64,000 nucleotides of DNA, taken from assembly GCA_036346255.1 (NCBI GenBank), contig JAYEVH010000317.1, forward strand, positions 46,455-110,454. The letters are read 5' to 3'. Shown piece by piece: positions 21,908 to 33,105 of this stretch. How positions within the stretch are numbered: the first letter of the stretch is position 1; each line of letters opens with the position of its first letter. The DNA comes from Ampelocalamus luodianensis (taxonomy: Eukaryota > Streptophyta > Magnoliopsida > Poales > Poaceae). A program made the position numbers and the translations under genes. The notes below the pieces were generated by a model that was not told the origin of the DNA, searched no databases, and saw only the letters and a list, made by a program, of their open reading frames with translations.

Positions 21908-24900
21908 CGTGAGGACTTCAAATCGGATCCGTATCAAGCTAAGTAATTATGCCGAACGCGCAATACTTAACGTGAGACGCACACGATTCGAGTGACCGGA
22001 TATGTGTCACATGCTAGCTCCCAAGGATCAGAGCTAACATGCACATATCCTAGTACACAACATTGCAATCACATCCATACACAATGTACAAGAATAAAAG
22101 AAACTTTAATACATTTTCAACATAGAACCTTTCGGTCCCAATTTTACATAAGAGGCCAATCGCCAAATCTAAATAACAATAACACAAATAAATTGCAGCG
22201 GAAGATGAACTTAAATAAAGAGGGAATAACCGAGTTGGTATGCCCACAATCCCACAAGCAACCAAGCTGGAGTTAAAGCCGTTGCACCGTCGTTCTCACT
22301 GAATAAATAGACACCGTTAGAGTACAATGTTGTACTCACGAGACTTTCAAAAAATAAGGATGCATGTAAGTATCAAAGGAAGGCTACTACACTAGTCAAT
22401 TTTAGCATAAAGCAAGTTTTGTATATAGATAAACAATAAAGATTCTAACTAGCCATTTGCAAAACATTTAGAAAACATTTTACAGCAGTAAGTAATGATC
22501 ATCAATGGTATAATCTCCAATTATAAACAACACACGAACATCCCATTCGTGGCAACATAAGATCTAAACAAACTAGCATAAAGATATGACATTCCCAACC
22601 ATAACCCAAACTTAATTTTCCAAAAGACTAACTGTGCCTGCTTTCCCACAAGTGTTGTCCATAACCTAGGACGAGGCTATTCGAATAGATTTAGTTACTC
22701 AGAGTTGTACAGACTTTACCCACACGATATGCATTCCTCTTAATGTCGGCCAATGCACTCTTCCGTAGGAGTGTGGTGAGGTAGCATAACGGCGGTTACA
22801 ATGTCATGTCCTAACTATCAACCCACCCGAGGAACGAAACCTCGTGGGAGTCAAATGCCTCCTAACCACAGTGAACCTCGTTACGTAAGTAAGTCCCAAT
22901 CAAACATGAGACCCTTAAGGACAAGTAAGGCGACCCTTAACATGCCCCGCGAGATTGACAAAAGAACAATCAAATACATAACAATAACAATTGTCAATCC
23001 CATTGTGTTTTGATAGCTAACACACAACAAATTATTAAGCCAAGCCTTTGCCATTATCCCGTGTGGTTGCACGTAAGACTTGGTTCATCACACCACGCAT
23101 CGGTCCTTAAACACTCGGACGGGCTACACAATTCCATAACAACAACAACAACAAGATTTCATGATCACCCTACACCCGTCCAAGTTAAGAACATAAAACC
23201 CATGCCCAACAAGTTCACAAACCACGGATGCGAAGATCTGGGTATATTCCTCAAATCCAACATAATCCAATCCATAAAATCCTCAAGGTTCAATAAGATT
23301 CACTCGATCCATCGGCGATGGACTAGCTCCATCAACCGTTTTCGGCTACAACCACTAGCATGACTAAGCATCGTTCTACAAACTAGCAAACAACCCATAT
23401 AACATATAACCTTAGTCATTCAAGGAAAAAGGGTAATCAACATTCAAAGGAGGGCTAATGCAGCAATTAGGAGATTAACTACTTCTACCCATAAACATAC
23501 ATTTTAAAATAGCATGCAATTGCGATAATAAAACTCACACAAAACATTTAAGAACCACTGGGAGCAATATGATCAAGAGGAGGGTGCTCGCACCTTTGCT
23601 GGTATCACATGTTCATTCTCATGTTACACTTAATTTGATCTCACGAATATATCGTTATCGTCGAAAAACCTAATGAAAGACGATATTGCAATAAATATCA
23701 AATAAAGCCATAAATTCAAAGTACTAAAAAATGCATGAAATTTATACTGTAGGTAGGCCATGAATTTAGATTAATTTATGTGAAATTTCTAGTTCAATTG
23801 GAGCTCAAAAGAATTTTCTATGAGTTTTTGAAGTTAATTTAATTTCTAGTGTAAATGTAATCCTTTTCCGAAATTAATTTAACTTCTGAAATTTTCTGTG
23901 GCCACAACATGATTCAAACCTAGTCCATTTAAAAGCACATTAAAAATGGGAACCAACAAAATGGGTCTCACTCAACTTGGAGTTAATTTGCATAGGTTAC
24001 GATTTTTTTTTTTTTGAAATTTAAACTATGGCATGCGACCTACTGTCAACTCTAATCACCCTCTAGATTATCCAATTCATTAACCAATCCTATAACCACA
24101 CAAAGGTCCACTGCTTACTAGGTTTTTAACTGATTACTAAATACTTGCCAAACCTATATCACTCTTGGGCTTTAGCTAACATCATGTGGTTACAAATCTG
24201 AATCTTCCATTAGTGGGTTATTCTAATTACTAAAATTTGGACTGCACCCTAAAGGACTGGCCCTCTGTTATTTTAAGGCTTAAAGCTAAATGGGAACCAA
24301 GGAACTTCTGAGCACAAGAACTTAGAATGGTCATCAGTAAGACTTCATCTAGAAGCCCTTTTTCAGACCATACATCCCAATAGAGGAAAAAGCTGATTTG
24401 GAGGTATGGTTAACTTGACCTTCCTTCTTAACTCAAAATCCAATTTTGTTTAGAGTTTAGGCTACTACTACAGGAATTGGTCAAGGTGCTAGCCTCCTTA
24501 ACAAACTGACATTTTTCAGACTAACCAAGCATGTAACCTATCCAACAGCAAAAATTTCTCTGAACTTAAGTGCTACTAACTCAACTTCCCCTAATCCTCT
24601 TACCCAAATGCTAAACACAAAACTAGTTAACACAAGCCAGGTGGTTTTGCAACTGAGTTTTACTAACAAAACTACTCCTTTTACCCAACACCTTCTCTCC
24701 TTTACAAAGCAAAAGTAAGAATTGGTTGTATCCCTGTTGAATTCTGAAAACTCATAACCATTATCGCTTCTCGATTTGATTACTACCAAGAACTAATGGT
24801 TCAAAGACTAATTGAATCAATAACCCCCTTTTAGCTACTAGACTCAACAACAATATTAACTGAAAGAAAAACTTTGTTATCTCCAGATCACACATTGATG

Positions 24901-26961
24901 ATTTCTAAAATACAACCACTTATACTGGTTCTCAGATTTGGTTGCCACTGAGAACTAACTTGTTTAATCTACTGACAAAAGTGAAAATTTCAGGTTACTG
25001 CTCATGCACCATCAACAGCAGGTCCTTCTAAACTAAAAAGCTATACCTGGTCTTCTCTAAACCCAAACTCCCAATCACTAACTTAATTGAGTGACTCAAA
25101 AACATTTTCTACAAATGAAAGTAAAAGACAGAGGTTATGAAGGTCATACTGACATTTCAAAATTTCTTCTAAACCCATTTCTTCTTCTCTGATCATTCAA
25201 ACAAACAAAAGTGTTTGAAACCTAAAATTACCAATTCAATAACCCATTCACTAAACACTGCCTCTTAAGAGATTTATCAAGCATTAGCAAAATGTATTGG
25301 CATTTGTACAACAAAGAGAGAGAACTCAATTACAGAAAACCGAAAACAGGGAGGACAGCTCAGACCGAAAATAGGACGGTGGATCGCCGGTGACTGAAGC
25401 AGCTTGGACGCTACGGAGATAGCCAAAATGGATCTCCCGGATGCCACTGGAGCTAGGGGTGGCGGCATTAAGGCCCAGGCGGCACTAAGGCAGCGCGGCA
25501 AGGGCACAGGGCGGCCGGTCGTGGAGCTTCATGGCGACATGCTCGGCCTGGCAACGAGAAGGGGTAGGGAGCTCAATGGAGAAACAGTAGAACCCCCGGA
25601 AACTAATGGACACCTCGGTTGGGGAGGAAACTCACCGGAGCAAACGAATTGCTCGGCGGCGATGATTTACCGCCGTCGGAGAAGACGACTCGGCTCCCCC
25701 TTGACGCTGCGACAAAGAGCAATTAGACGCGGAGATGAGTTCAACGTGACGATGCGAACCCGATGGACAAGGTGCGAGGGCCCGAGACACACCAGAGCTC
25801 GAAAGGCATGGCGGAGCTCCACGGAGCGCGCACTGGAGCCGAAAAGGACGCGTCCATGCCCCGAGCGCTACAATGCGAGAGGGAAGCTCGGGTTAGCAAA
25901 AATGGAAAAGGTGCCGAACGAGGAAGAGAATGCACTGTCGTGGAGGCGTTTACCGAGACGGAGGAGGGCTTATTGCTCCCTTCCCTCCCACGGCCGAGGA
26001 GAGAAGTGAAGGGAAAGAGGGGAATGAAAGTCGTTTTGTGCGAGAAAGAATACGGAGATAGGGACGGCGTGAAAAAGCGGTGCTCCCGGACTGGTCGGCG
26101 AGGGCGGTGAGACACGGTGTTGACGGCATGCAGCTGAGAGCTCAAGCGGCGCGTGGCGTTGAGCTTCTGCGCAAGCCCACCTGAGGTGGAAGAAAGGCTC
26201 GCGGCCCGCAGTCGTCGCGGAAAACGAGTGGCGCGGCGAGGCGGTGTGGCTGGGCCAAGTGGCGCGTCCGCTCGGTCGGGTTGGGTTTTTGTCTCGATCT
26301 TACGATCATGAACGAACGGCGCTGATCTTAAGAGATATTCGGAGTGGTCAAAAGACGCCAAAATCTGGACCGTTGATTTTGGATCAAAGGGCTCGCAAGC
26401 AAAAGTGCAGTTAGGTGGTGCAGCCGAGTCCGTTCGCCCGGGTCGGACTCGGGTCAAAGGGGTTAGGTCGAGTCGGTGCAACAAATGCTGTGGATTTGAA
26501 AACAGATTTGACCAAGAGACAAGTTGGGTTTGACCGAGGCTTTAAATATAGAAATAAATTTCTAAAAATTCTGAAATAATTCAAGGGTGTTCCTGGGATG
26601 ACCTAGTACTCATAAAAATTATAAAACCATACTGTTCAAGATATAATTTGTGTAAACTACATTCAAACTTAGTCTAGGTCTATTAATGGTGTTTGAATTT
26701 TTAGGGGGTTGAATATAGTTCCAAAAATTTGGTAAAAATTATATTTATTCATGATAATTATTCTAGTATTTGAATAAAATATTTCCAGGGGATGATCAAA
26801 TGTTTTAGTTCCTGTTTTCATTTGGAGTTTGAATTCGAAGTGTATGTTTGATCTTTGATTTAAATCTTCCAATTGCAATAATTTATGCAAATGTCTCCAA
26901 AATGTCATGCATGCTGATAATATGCATACTAAATCTCATTAACCAAAATGGGGATGTTACA
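21908..26961 (-). repeat. Family A LTR, right copy (5' LTR of the element)
   Basis: Same sequence as 11529-16584 with scattered small indels. The first bases read CGTGAGGAC instead of TGTGAGGAC; an original CTGTGAGG misread as TCGTGAGG would explain this. It ends in GATGTTACA at 26961. The twin palindrome is at 22677-22704, with the second dyad collapsed. The minus-strand open frame at 25741-26484 corresponds to the one in the left LTR and is not supported as a gene. Confidence 0.92.
22677..22704. other. Twin-palindrome module, copy 4 (family A LTR, degenerate)
   Basis: CTATTCGAATAG is intact (22677-22688). The second dyad reads CTCAGAG where the sister LTR has CTCTGCAGAG, a 3-base loss in a CTGCAG site. 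Confidence 0.8.
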
Positions 26962-27216
26962 ATGAGCACCTGCTGTTAACCCACGCCGAGTGGCAGGCCC
27001 GATCGTCGAGAGGCAAAGGCGAGTGTTTCTTCGACGATTCTAACAATGGTGGTGGCCGAGGCCACAAGAATCAGAAATTCAACAAGACAAAGATAAGATG
27101 TCATAATTGTCAAGACTACAGTCACTTTGCTTTCCGAATGCCGTAAGACGAGGAAGAAGAGAGTGGATGCGCATTTAATTGAAGCAGATGTTGAATACCA
27201 TCCGGCACTGCTCTGA
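26962..27216 (+). pseudogene. gag: Copia gag, C-terminal piece with zinc knuckle (right half of split gag)
   Basis: The frame continues from 11451-11528 after removal of element A and one ATGAG duplication. It encodes AEWQARSS, a Gly-rich linker, then KIRCHNCQDYSHFAF. This is the first three ligands of a CCHC zinc knuckle (C at 27099). The fourth Cys is thrown out of frame by one extra C near 27141; in the shifted frame it appears as ECRK. The frame ends at the TGA at 27214-27216. No copia protease, integrase or RT follows, so the interior has been deleted. Confidence 0.7.
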
Positions 27217-27558
27217 TGCTGTGTCTACTTAGAGATGAGTCCGGGATATTGAGGAGATGTGTTCGCCGTCCTGAGTCGAGTCCGTGGAGTTGAGTTTGGG
27301 ATATTGAGAAGATGTGTTCACCATCCTGAGTTTAGTCCGTGCAGTTGAGTCCGAGATGTTGAAAAGATGTGATCGCGTCCTATAAATTGAGTACGAGTTG
27401 GGCAAATCATAGTTGAGACCGACTGTGTCAATGAGTAAGAGCTCAAGACGTGTTCGAGCTATGTCACTGTCTTCGGCCGAGTGTGTGTGAGCCAAGTTGA
27501 AGTCAAGTCCAACTGGCAGTCGAGTACACGAAATAATAAGTACACAAAGATTAGGGAG
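27217..27558. other. Remnant interior of the broken copia element
   Basis: It contains several diverged repeats of the phrase GAGTCCGAGATGTTGA/GAGTTTGGGATATTGAG (27236-27370) and no open frame. A purine run, TTAGGGAG, precedes the LTR start at 27559 and can serve as the polypurine tract. Confidence 0.45.
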
Positions 27559-27890
27559 TGATAGTTAGGTAATCTTTGTTTATTATTAGTTTCTATTTCA
27601 GGCTGCTTGCTGTATACTGTAGCAATCCAAGTCGGGTACTGTTGCAATCTGTGCTTGGCACTGTAGCAATCAGAGTCTGGTACCGTAGCAATCCGAGATG
27701 GTTCTGTAGCGGCAGTTGTGCCTATAAAAAGAGACCATGTGTGACCAGATTTTGTAAGAAGAGAAGTAAGAACAAGGGTAATCGAGATGAAGAAGAAAAT
27801 TAAAAAAACTGTTGTTGTTCCGACGGTATAATTTTTTTTTCTTTTTGCGTTCTTATGCTCTCGTGTGTTTGTCTCCAGTTTAGACCAACA
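27559..27890 (+). repeat. 3' LTR of the broken copia element
   Basis: Starts TGATAGTTAGG and ends GACCAACA, 332 bp. It contains a repeated TGTAGCAATC module (27619-27705) and a TATAAAAAGAG box at 27723, as in a copia LTR promoter. Part of it recurs at 11283-11432. The right flank is TAACAGAACC; I could not match a target-site duplication on the left. Confidence 0.65.
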
Positions 27891-28024
27891 TAACAGAACC
27901 AGCACGGGCGCAGTGAAGCGCGTCTTGCGTCCGAGTTATATACTATAGCATCTGGTCATACAATTGGGTGGGATTTATGATTAATATGTACATACAATAC
28001 AAATAGCCCCCGTCATGTGTTGTA

Positions 28025-29936
28025 TTATGCGTGGTTGACATCTTGTGATCTCGGGACAAGAAAGAGTTTCTCCTTTCGACGCATAGTCACTCCAAACACA
28101 TCTGTCATATCAATGTCTTCTTTCTCCAGCCCATTCGGGAGCTCCCAGTCAAAGCAGTAAACAAGGTTCGCTAGCATGATCTCAACAGAGGCCATCCCAA
28201 AATTAAGCCCAGGACAGATCCTTCGCCCAGCCCCAAATGGCACAAACTGGAAATTGCTCCCCTTGAAGTCGACAATTACAGTGTTTGCGCTGTCCATGAA
28301 TCTCTCTGGCATGAACTCATCTGCCTTCTCCCATGACATTGTATCTCTACCAAGAGCCCAGGCGTTAACGAGGACACGAGTTTCGGCTGGTATCGTGTAA
28401 CCGTTGACATCACATTTGGCCATGGAGAGGCGTGGGAGGAGGAGTGGTGCCGGTGGGTGTAGCCGGAGTGTCTCCTTTATGACAGCTTTAAGGTAAGTCA
28501 TGTTGTTCATGTCATCGTCCTTGACCATTTTGTTGGGCTTTAGGTGTGTGCTTCCTAACCTCAGCTCGTAGTTTGGTCATGAGGTGTGGCTTTCGTATGA
28601 GCTCGGCCATAGTGAATTCCAGGACTATGTATGATGTGTCTGTGCCTGCTGCAAACATGTCCTGCATGGATCGAAAGCGTCAGCACGAAAACTTGTATTA
28701 AACAGATATGGAAAGAGTAATATATATATTAAGCATGCAATATATATCAGCAAAGAGTAACAAATGAATTTATTCCTTTTGTGCTTATACAGTACTAGTA
28801 TTCAGGTGGTTGTAAATGGAGATCTGCCTCTTGTGAGATTTTCTAGTTCTGCTATCTATGGACCAAGCAAAAATTGCTATATATATGCCTCTTGACAATT
28901 TTGTAAAGAATATATTGAAACACACATATGCTAGCTAGGGTCTGAGGGGGATTGAAGTTATCATCAAGATGGCCTTGACATTCTCTCTAGTGAGATTGTA
29001 CTCCTGTTGAAGAGAGAGCACAACATCTACGAAGTCTCTCTCGTGATCTTGTTGCTGATCATGCTCGTTGTGATGACCTAGTGATGATTTGCTTGCATGG
29101 TCATCTATGATCTTGTCGAGCAAATCGTCCCATCTCTTCTTCAACTTCTTGCTCTTGGCGTACATCACTCTTGCGAGCAGATCTATCTTTGCTAAGCTTG
29201 GGAAGTAGTCTTCTAGGTTGAAACCCCCAAACTGAGCCACGTTCCCGTCGATGAGCTTCCGGAACAGCTTGTTCCGGCCTTCCTCCCGGAAGAACTTCCC
29301 CGACACGGCGCGGCACACAATGTCATTCGTGAACGAGCTGAGCAGCTCGGTCATGTCGATGACAACACCCGTGGCTGCCGCCTCCTGGATCCTAGCGATC
29401 ACCAGGCTCACCTCCTCCTCACGGGCACGGCGGAGCGAGTGCACCTTCTTGGCACTCAGCAGGTGCGTGGTGACGAGCTTCCTCAGCTGCCGCCAGTACT
29501 CGCCGTAGGGGGCGAAGGCGACGTCCGACGACCCGCTCAAGAGGATGTCCGCGACCGTGGACGGTGGCCGTGTGGCGAAGACGTGGTCGTGCGTGCGCAG
29601 GATGGCCTCTGCGGTGCGCGGGGATGAGACGACGAGGTTGCGCACCTGACCGAGCTGGAGGAGCATGAGGCCGTCAGGGCCATGCTTCTTGGCGAGGTTG
29701 GCGAGGGAGACATGAGGGTCGGAGCCGACAAGGTGCATGTGCCCGATGACCGGGAGCCCTGGAGGCGAAGGAGGGAGCTTACCATGGTTGAGTTTCTTGC
29801 TTGCTGATCTTCTGCTTGTTGCCATGAAGTAGTGTAGTAGCAAGATGAGGAGGAGAGGAAAGAGCAACAGATAGAGCGATGCTTGTGGGGATACTGGGTG
29901 GGATAATGCTTGTACGAATTGAGCCATGACCCGCAT
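28025..29936 (-). pseudogene. CYP71-type cytochrome P450, two exons, disrupted
   Basis: Exon 1 (29936-28962) starts at a good ATG with a hydrophobic membrane anchor (LLLFPLLLILLLHYF), then the proline-rich hinge LPPSPPGLPVIGH, and runs to helix I. Exon 2 (28661-28025) begins with the oxygen-binding motif DMFAAGTDTS after a CAG acceptor. It also has KETLRLHPP (ExxR), FMPERF and the heme-binding PFGAGRRICPG, and stops at 28025. These are all the marks of a plant A-type (CYP71 clan) ER monooxygenase; the substrate cannot be told. Two defects are visible. The phase-0 donor after the last exon-1 codon reads AT instead of GT (28961-28960). One extra A within 28539-28541 shifts the frame between the helix I part and the ExxR part. 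Length otherwise fits a full P450 of about 500 residues. Without these defects it would be a normal gene. Confidence 0.85.
28662..28961 (-). other. Intron of the P450, donor altered
   Basis: 300 bp, AT-rich, at the conserved CYP71 intron position just before the AGTDTS motif. The acceptor is GCAG; the donor site reads ATAACT. The next GT downstream (near 28929) would add out-of-frame sequence. Parts of this intron recur at 39411-39540 and 45001-45049. Confidence 0.7.
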
Positions 29937-29999
29937 AACACAGCTAGCAATTGTACTTAGCTATGCATGCAAGTGGTGTACGTGTAGTAGTGAAAGCAG

Positions 30000-30091
30000 T
30001 TTGGTCATGTGGTGTGGGTTTCTTATGAGCTCGGCCATAGTGAATTATAGGACTATGTATGATGTGTCTGTGCCTGCTGCAAACATGTCAT
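30000..30091 (-). pseudogene. Exon-2 stub of a second CYP71-type P450
   Basis: On the minus strand it encodes the DMFAAGTDTSYIVL stretch, then a stop, then FTMAELIRNPH. It matches the start of exon 2 of the neighbouring gene (28571-28661) at about nine of ten bases. It lies only about 65 bp upstream of that gene's ATG and is cut at its intron boundary by the insertion at 30092. This is the debris of a tandem gene copy after deletion of everything between. Confidence 0.8.
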
Positions 30092-30460
30092 TGTCACGGA
30101 CCAACTGGCTTTGGGTTGCATTGTTGGGTCGTGGGCCCAGGAGGCAGGAGGCAAGACTCGGGAGTACAAAGGGGGCAGCAGCAGCATCGGGATGATCTAT
30201 CGAAGAAACACTTCAGGCTTTAGCTACAACTCTTCTTCTTCCTCCACTGCTGCCTTCCCCCTTTTCTCTTCTCTGATTCCCAGTTCCCCAATCTCCTGTT
30301 CTTCTTCCCACTCTTGATATCTGTATTCCAGTCCATTTGCTAGTTCCTACTTCCATTCTCCCCGAATTGTATCTCCATTACTTTGCATATTGTGTTGGAT
30401 TTTGATACCGAATCTATTCAGTTTTGAGTTCGTTCGTGTTCATCAATCGGGTACGTGACA
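30092..30460 (+). repeat. 5' LTR of the chimeric element
   Basis: 369 bp from TGTCACGGACCAACTGGC to CGGGTACGTGACA. It differs from the 3' LTR by scattered substitutions and a few short indels. The TCTTCTTCCTCC pyrimidine tract and TTTGATACCGAA are shared. Confidence 0.92.
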
Positions 30461-30462
30461 AT

Positions 30463-30474
30463 TGGTATCAGAGC
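30463..30474 (+). other. tRNA-iMet primer-binding site of the chimeric element
   Basis: TGGTATCAGAGC lies two bases after the LTR end, in intact form. Confidence 0.9.
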
Positions 30475-30503
30475 TGTCGATTCGTGGGAGTTCTTGTGCT
30501 GAG

Positions 30504-31340
30504 ATGGTGTGGGAAGGGATTGGTGGTGGTAGCTGGGACCGGTGGGTGGATTTGAGCTGTGGTGGTGTCGGTGGAGGAGGCACCCGCCACCTGCTCGGCG
30601 AAATGCCGAGCTACCAGAAGGCAACCACAGGTGGTGTTCTTCGCATCATCGTGAGCCATGTGCTCTACCCGGTGACGAAGGAGGTGCTACACCAAGTCCT
30701 TGAGGCGTATGGCGTGGAGAAGATGTCGGTGTTGGAGAGAGGGAACCGTGTGGAGGCCACGGTACAACTCCGATCATGGCAAGAAGCGAAGCAAGCTCGA
30801 GATGCCTTCCATGGTCGGTGCATCTACGAGGCCTGTTGCTTTCTTGATATTCTGCTGGAGCAGCCGACGCCAGACTCTGCGTCCTCTACGATGACTCGAA
30901 GCGACGCGGAGGCCTCCGCGATTGCCCCCGAGGTCATCGTCGTGGGTGCCCATTCATCACCATCGAACAATGGGCAGGATCATGTCGACACTAGTATTGC
31001 GGATTCAGAGGTTCCTGTGGGGGATAATTCCATTAAACAAGCTACTGCAAAATTGGTAGAGCAGGAGGCCACTAGTGGGGAGCAGGGCAACGCAGATGTT
31101 TCAATGGTGCATGGACATGATCAGTTTGATAGGAGTGTTGATTTTTGTACAGTTGATGTGGAGTGTGAGGTTTATGGCGACAAGGACAAAGGGAGAGAAA
31201 GTGCTGATGGTGTGGAAATTATTGAGACTAAGAGAGCCCTGAAGATTGAAGGTCAAGGATCAGAGGGGAATGCAAAAGTAGCTAACAGCGAGGTGCCTAG
31301 AGAAGAGGAGGTCCATACAAATGGCCATAGCCATGCTGAA
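30504..31340 (+). CDS. Captured PTB-like RRM protein with acidic tail
   Basis: Open from before the ATG at 30504 up to the nested copia element; a second ATG lies at 30603. After a Gly-rich lead, residues about 50-125 form an RRM closest to RRM2 of plant polypyrimidine-tract-binding proteins. Visible marks are LRIIVSHVLYPVT, EVLHQVLEAYG, AKQARDAFHGRCIY and CCFLDI, the last two being typical of PTB RRM2. PTB proteins bind pyrimidine-rich RNA and control splicing. The following 150 or so residues are acidic, Ser/Glu/Asp-rich and of unknown role. The original stop is lost; translation now runs on to 31421 inside the copia LTR. With one long intact frame in an otherwise decayed element, this may be under selection as an element-borne RNA-binding protein, but that is inference. 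Confidence 0.65.
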
Positions 31341-31543
31341 AGAGAAAGAAATTATTTGCTATTTGCCGCAGTAATCCCCTGTGGGGTTTCATTCTCTTAT
31401 ATAAACAAGGATACATGGTAGCAGATCATATCTCATCGATCCTATACAATCAGCTCCTTCTATCTATACATGAAACCGATCCCTACAATTATGCTACGCC
31501 ATAATGCTCATGCCTAATAGATCGCTAACTACTATGTTTTACA
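31341..31543 (-). repeat. Copia LTR, left copy (3' LTR)
   Basis: 203 bp. On the plus strand it runs from AGAGAAAGAAATTATT to TATGTTTTACA and contains TTATATAAACAAGG. I see no difference from 35892-36094. Confidence 0.9.
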
Positions 31544-33100
31544 TTCCCCCTCAATCTTAACCGTAACAAGGTTCAGATTGTGTCGTAGACGATCGAGCAT
31601 GTAGCGCGTAGCTGGTTTGGTGAATCCATCAGCTACCTGATCATTGGAAGATACAAAACGCACATCAAGTGCACCCAATGCAACCTTCTCCCTGACAAAG
31701 TGGAAGTCCACCTCTATATGCTTTGTCCGTGCGTGGAAGACAGGATTAGCTGTTAGATAGGTAGCTCCAAGATTGTCACACCATAATACTGGAGGTCGCC
31801 GCTGACATATGCCTAATTCTTTCAGCAAAGACTGTACCCACGTTGCTTCAGCAGTACCATTCGCCACGGCCTTGTATTCAGCTTCGGTGCTAGACCGGGA
31901 CACTGTGGGTTGTTTGCGAGAGCTCCATGAGATCAAGTTTGGGCCTAGAAATACCGCAAAACCTCCTGTAGACCTGCGGTCATCCATACACCCAGCCCAA
32001 TCCGCGTCAGTAAACACGCTCAAAAGAGTGGAACTGGAACACCGTATACTGAGTCCTGTAGCAACTGTGCCCTTGATATATCTCAAGATACGCTTGACTG
32101 CCTCCCAATGCACATCAGTGGGTTTGGAAAGATATTGGCACACCTTATTCACAGCAAAAGAAATGTCTGGCCTTGTTAACGTGAGATACTGCAGTCCTCC
32201 AACCATGCTTCGATAATTGAAAGCATCATCATCACTAAGAGTTGTACCACTATCACGTGCAAGCTTGTCTGTAACAGACATGGGGGTTGAGACGCTCTTA
32301 CAATTCTCCATGTGAGCTCGATGAAGAAGATCAGAAGCATACTTGTGCTGCAGTAAGGTGATTCCCCCTGGATTGTAGACGACCTCAATCCCCAGAAAAT
32401 AGTGCAACCGACCAAGATCTTTGATCGGAAAGGAAGACGACAAAGCACGTAGCAGATGATCAACAGCCTTCTGGGAAGAGCCAGCAATAACAATGTCGTC
32501 CACATACACAAGCATATATATGGTGATATCATCATGATGGAACAGAAAAAGAGAGGTATCTGCCTTGGAGGACTGAAAACCAAGCTGAAGCAACCGGTCA
32601 CTAAGCCGGGAGAACCAGGCACGAGGTGACTGTTTGAGACCATAAAGCGCCTTTTGAAGTTTGCACACATAAGAAGGATGTTGAGAGTCTTCAAAACCAG
32701 GAGGCTGCTGCATATATACGTCCTCATTTAGAAAACCATGGAGAAAAGCATTACTCACATCTATTTGACGAAGATGCCATCCGTGAGAAACAGCCAAGGC
32801 CAGAACCAAACGCACAGTGGCTGGTTTAACAACAGGGCTGAAAGTGTCTTCATAATCAACACCATACTGCTGTGTGAATCCCCTAGCAACCAAACGCGCC
32901 TTATGTTTATCAATAGAGCCATCTGGACGCTGTTTAAGCTTGAACACCCATTTACTCCCAACAATATTGACTCCAGGCGGACGAGGCACAAGAGTCCAGG
33001 TGCAATTTTTCTGGAGAGCAGCAAACTCGTCCTCCATGGCGGAGCGCCAGCGGATCTGAGAGGGCAAAACGATGAGACGTAGGCGCGGCGAAGAAAGCAC
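31532..33100 (-). CDS. pol: Copia reverse transcriptase and RNase H
   Basis: About 510 residues without a stop. The RT region starts WRSAMEDEFAALQKN and has VGSKWVFKLK, VDVSNAFLHG-like QIDVSNAFLHGFL, LYGLKQSPRAW and the catalytic YVDDIVIAGS. RNase H has TDADWAGCMDDRRSTGG, SWSSRKQPTVSRSSTEAEY and the end KHIEVDFHFVREKV. It copies element RNA into DNA in the particle. It is in a different frame from the upstream gag-integrase frame. At the joint (33070-33130) the expected linker appears in a third frame, so at least two small indels separate the frames. Confidence 0.9.
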   Translation of the reverse strand: MLSSPRLRLIVLPSQIRWRSAMEDEFAALQKNCTWTLVPRPPGVNIVGSKWVFKLKQRPDGSIDKHKARLVARGFTQQYGVDYEDTFSPVVKPATVRLVLALAVSHGWHLRQIDVSNAFLHGFLNEDVYMQQPPGFEDSQHPSYVCKLQKALYGLKQSPRAWFSRLSDRLLQLGFQSSKADTSLFLFHHDDITIYMLVYVDDIVIAGSSQKAVDHLLRALSSSFPIKDLGRLHYFLGIEVVYNPGGITLLQHKYASDLLHRAHMENCKSVSTPMSVTDKLARDSGTTLSDDDAFNYRSMVGGLQYLTLTRPDISFAVNKVCQYLSKPTDVHWEAVKRILRYIKGTVATGLSIRCSSSTLLSVFTDADWAGCMDDRRSTGGFAVFLGPNLISWSSRKQPTVSRSSTEAEYKAVANGTAEATWVQSLLKELGICQRRPPVLWCDNLGATYLTANPVFHARTKHIEVDFHFVREKVALGALDVRFVSSNDQVADGFTKPATRYMLDRLRHNLNLVTVKIEGECKT

Positions 33101-33105
33101 GACGG

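Larger units (their letters stand above)
11529..26961 (-). mobile_element. Family A Ty3/gypsy chromovirus, full length, 15.4 kb
   Basis: Two direct LTRs of about 5.05 kb (11529-16584 and 21908-26961) flank a 5.3-kb interior that encodes gag, protease, reverse transcriptase, RNase H, integrase and a C-terminal chromodomain on the minus strand. The target-site duplication ATGAG is intact (11524-11528 and 26962-26966). A primer-binding site lies next to the right LTR and a G-rich polypurine tract next to the left LTR. Very long LTRs, initiator-tRNA priming and the KFLKVRWSNH chromodomain fit the Tekay/Del group of plant chromoviruses. It inserted into the gag gene of an older copia element. Coding frames carry a stop and several frameshifts, some of which may be sequencing artefacts. 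Confidence 0.93.
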
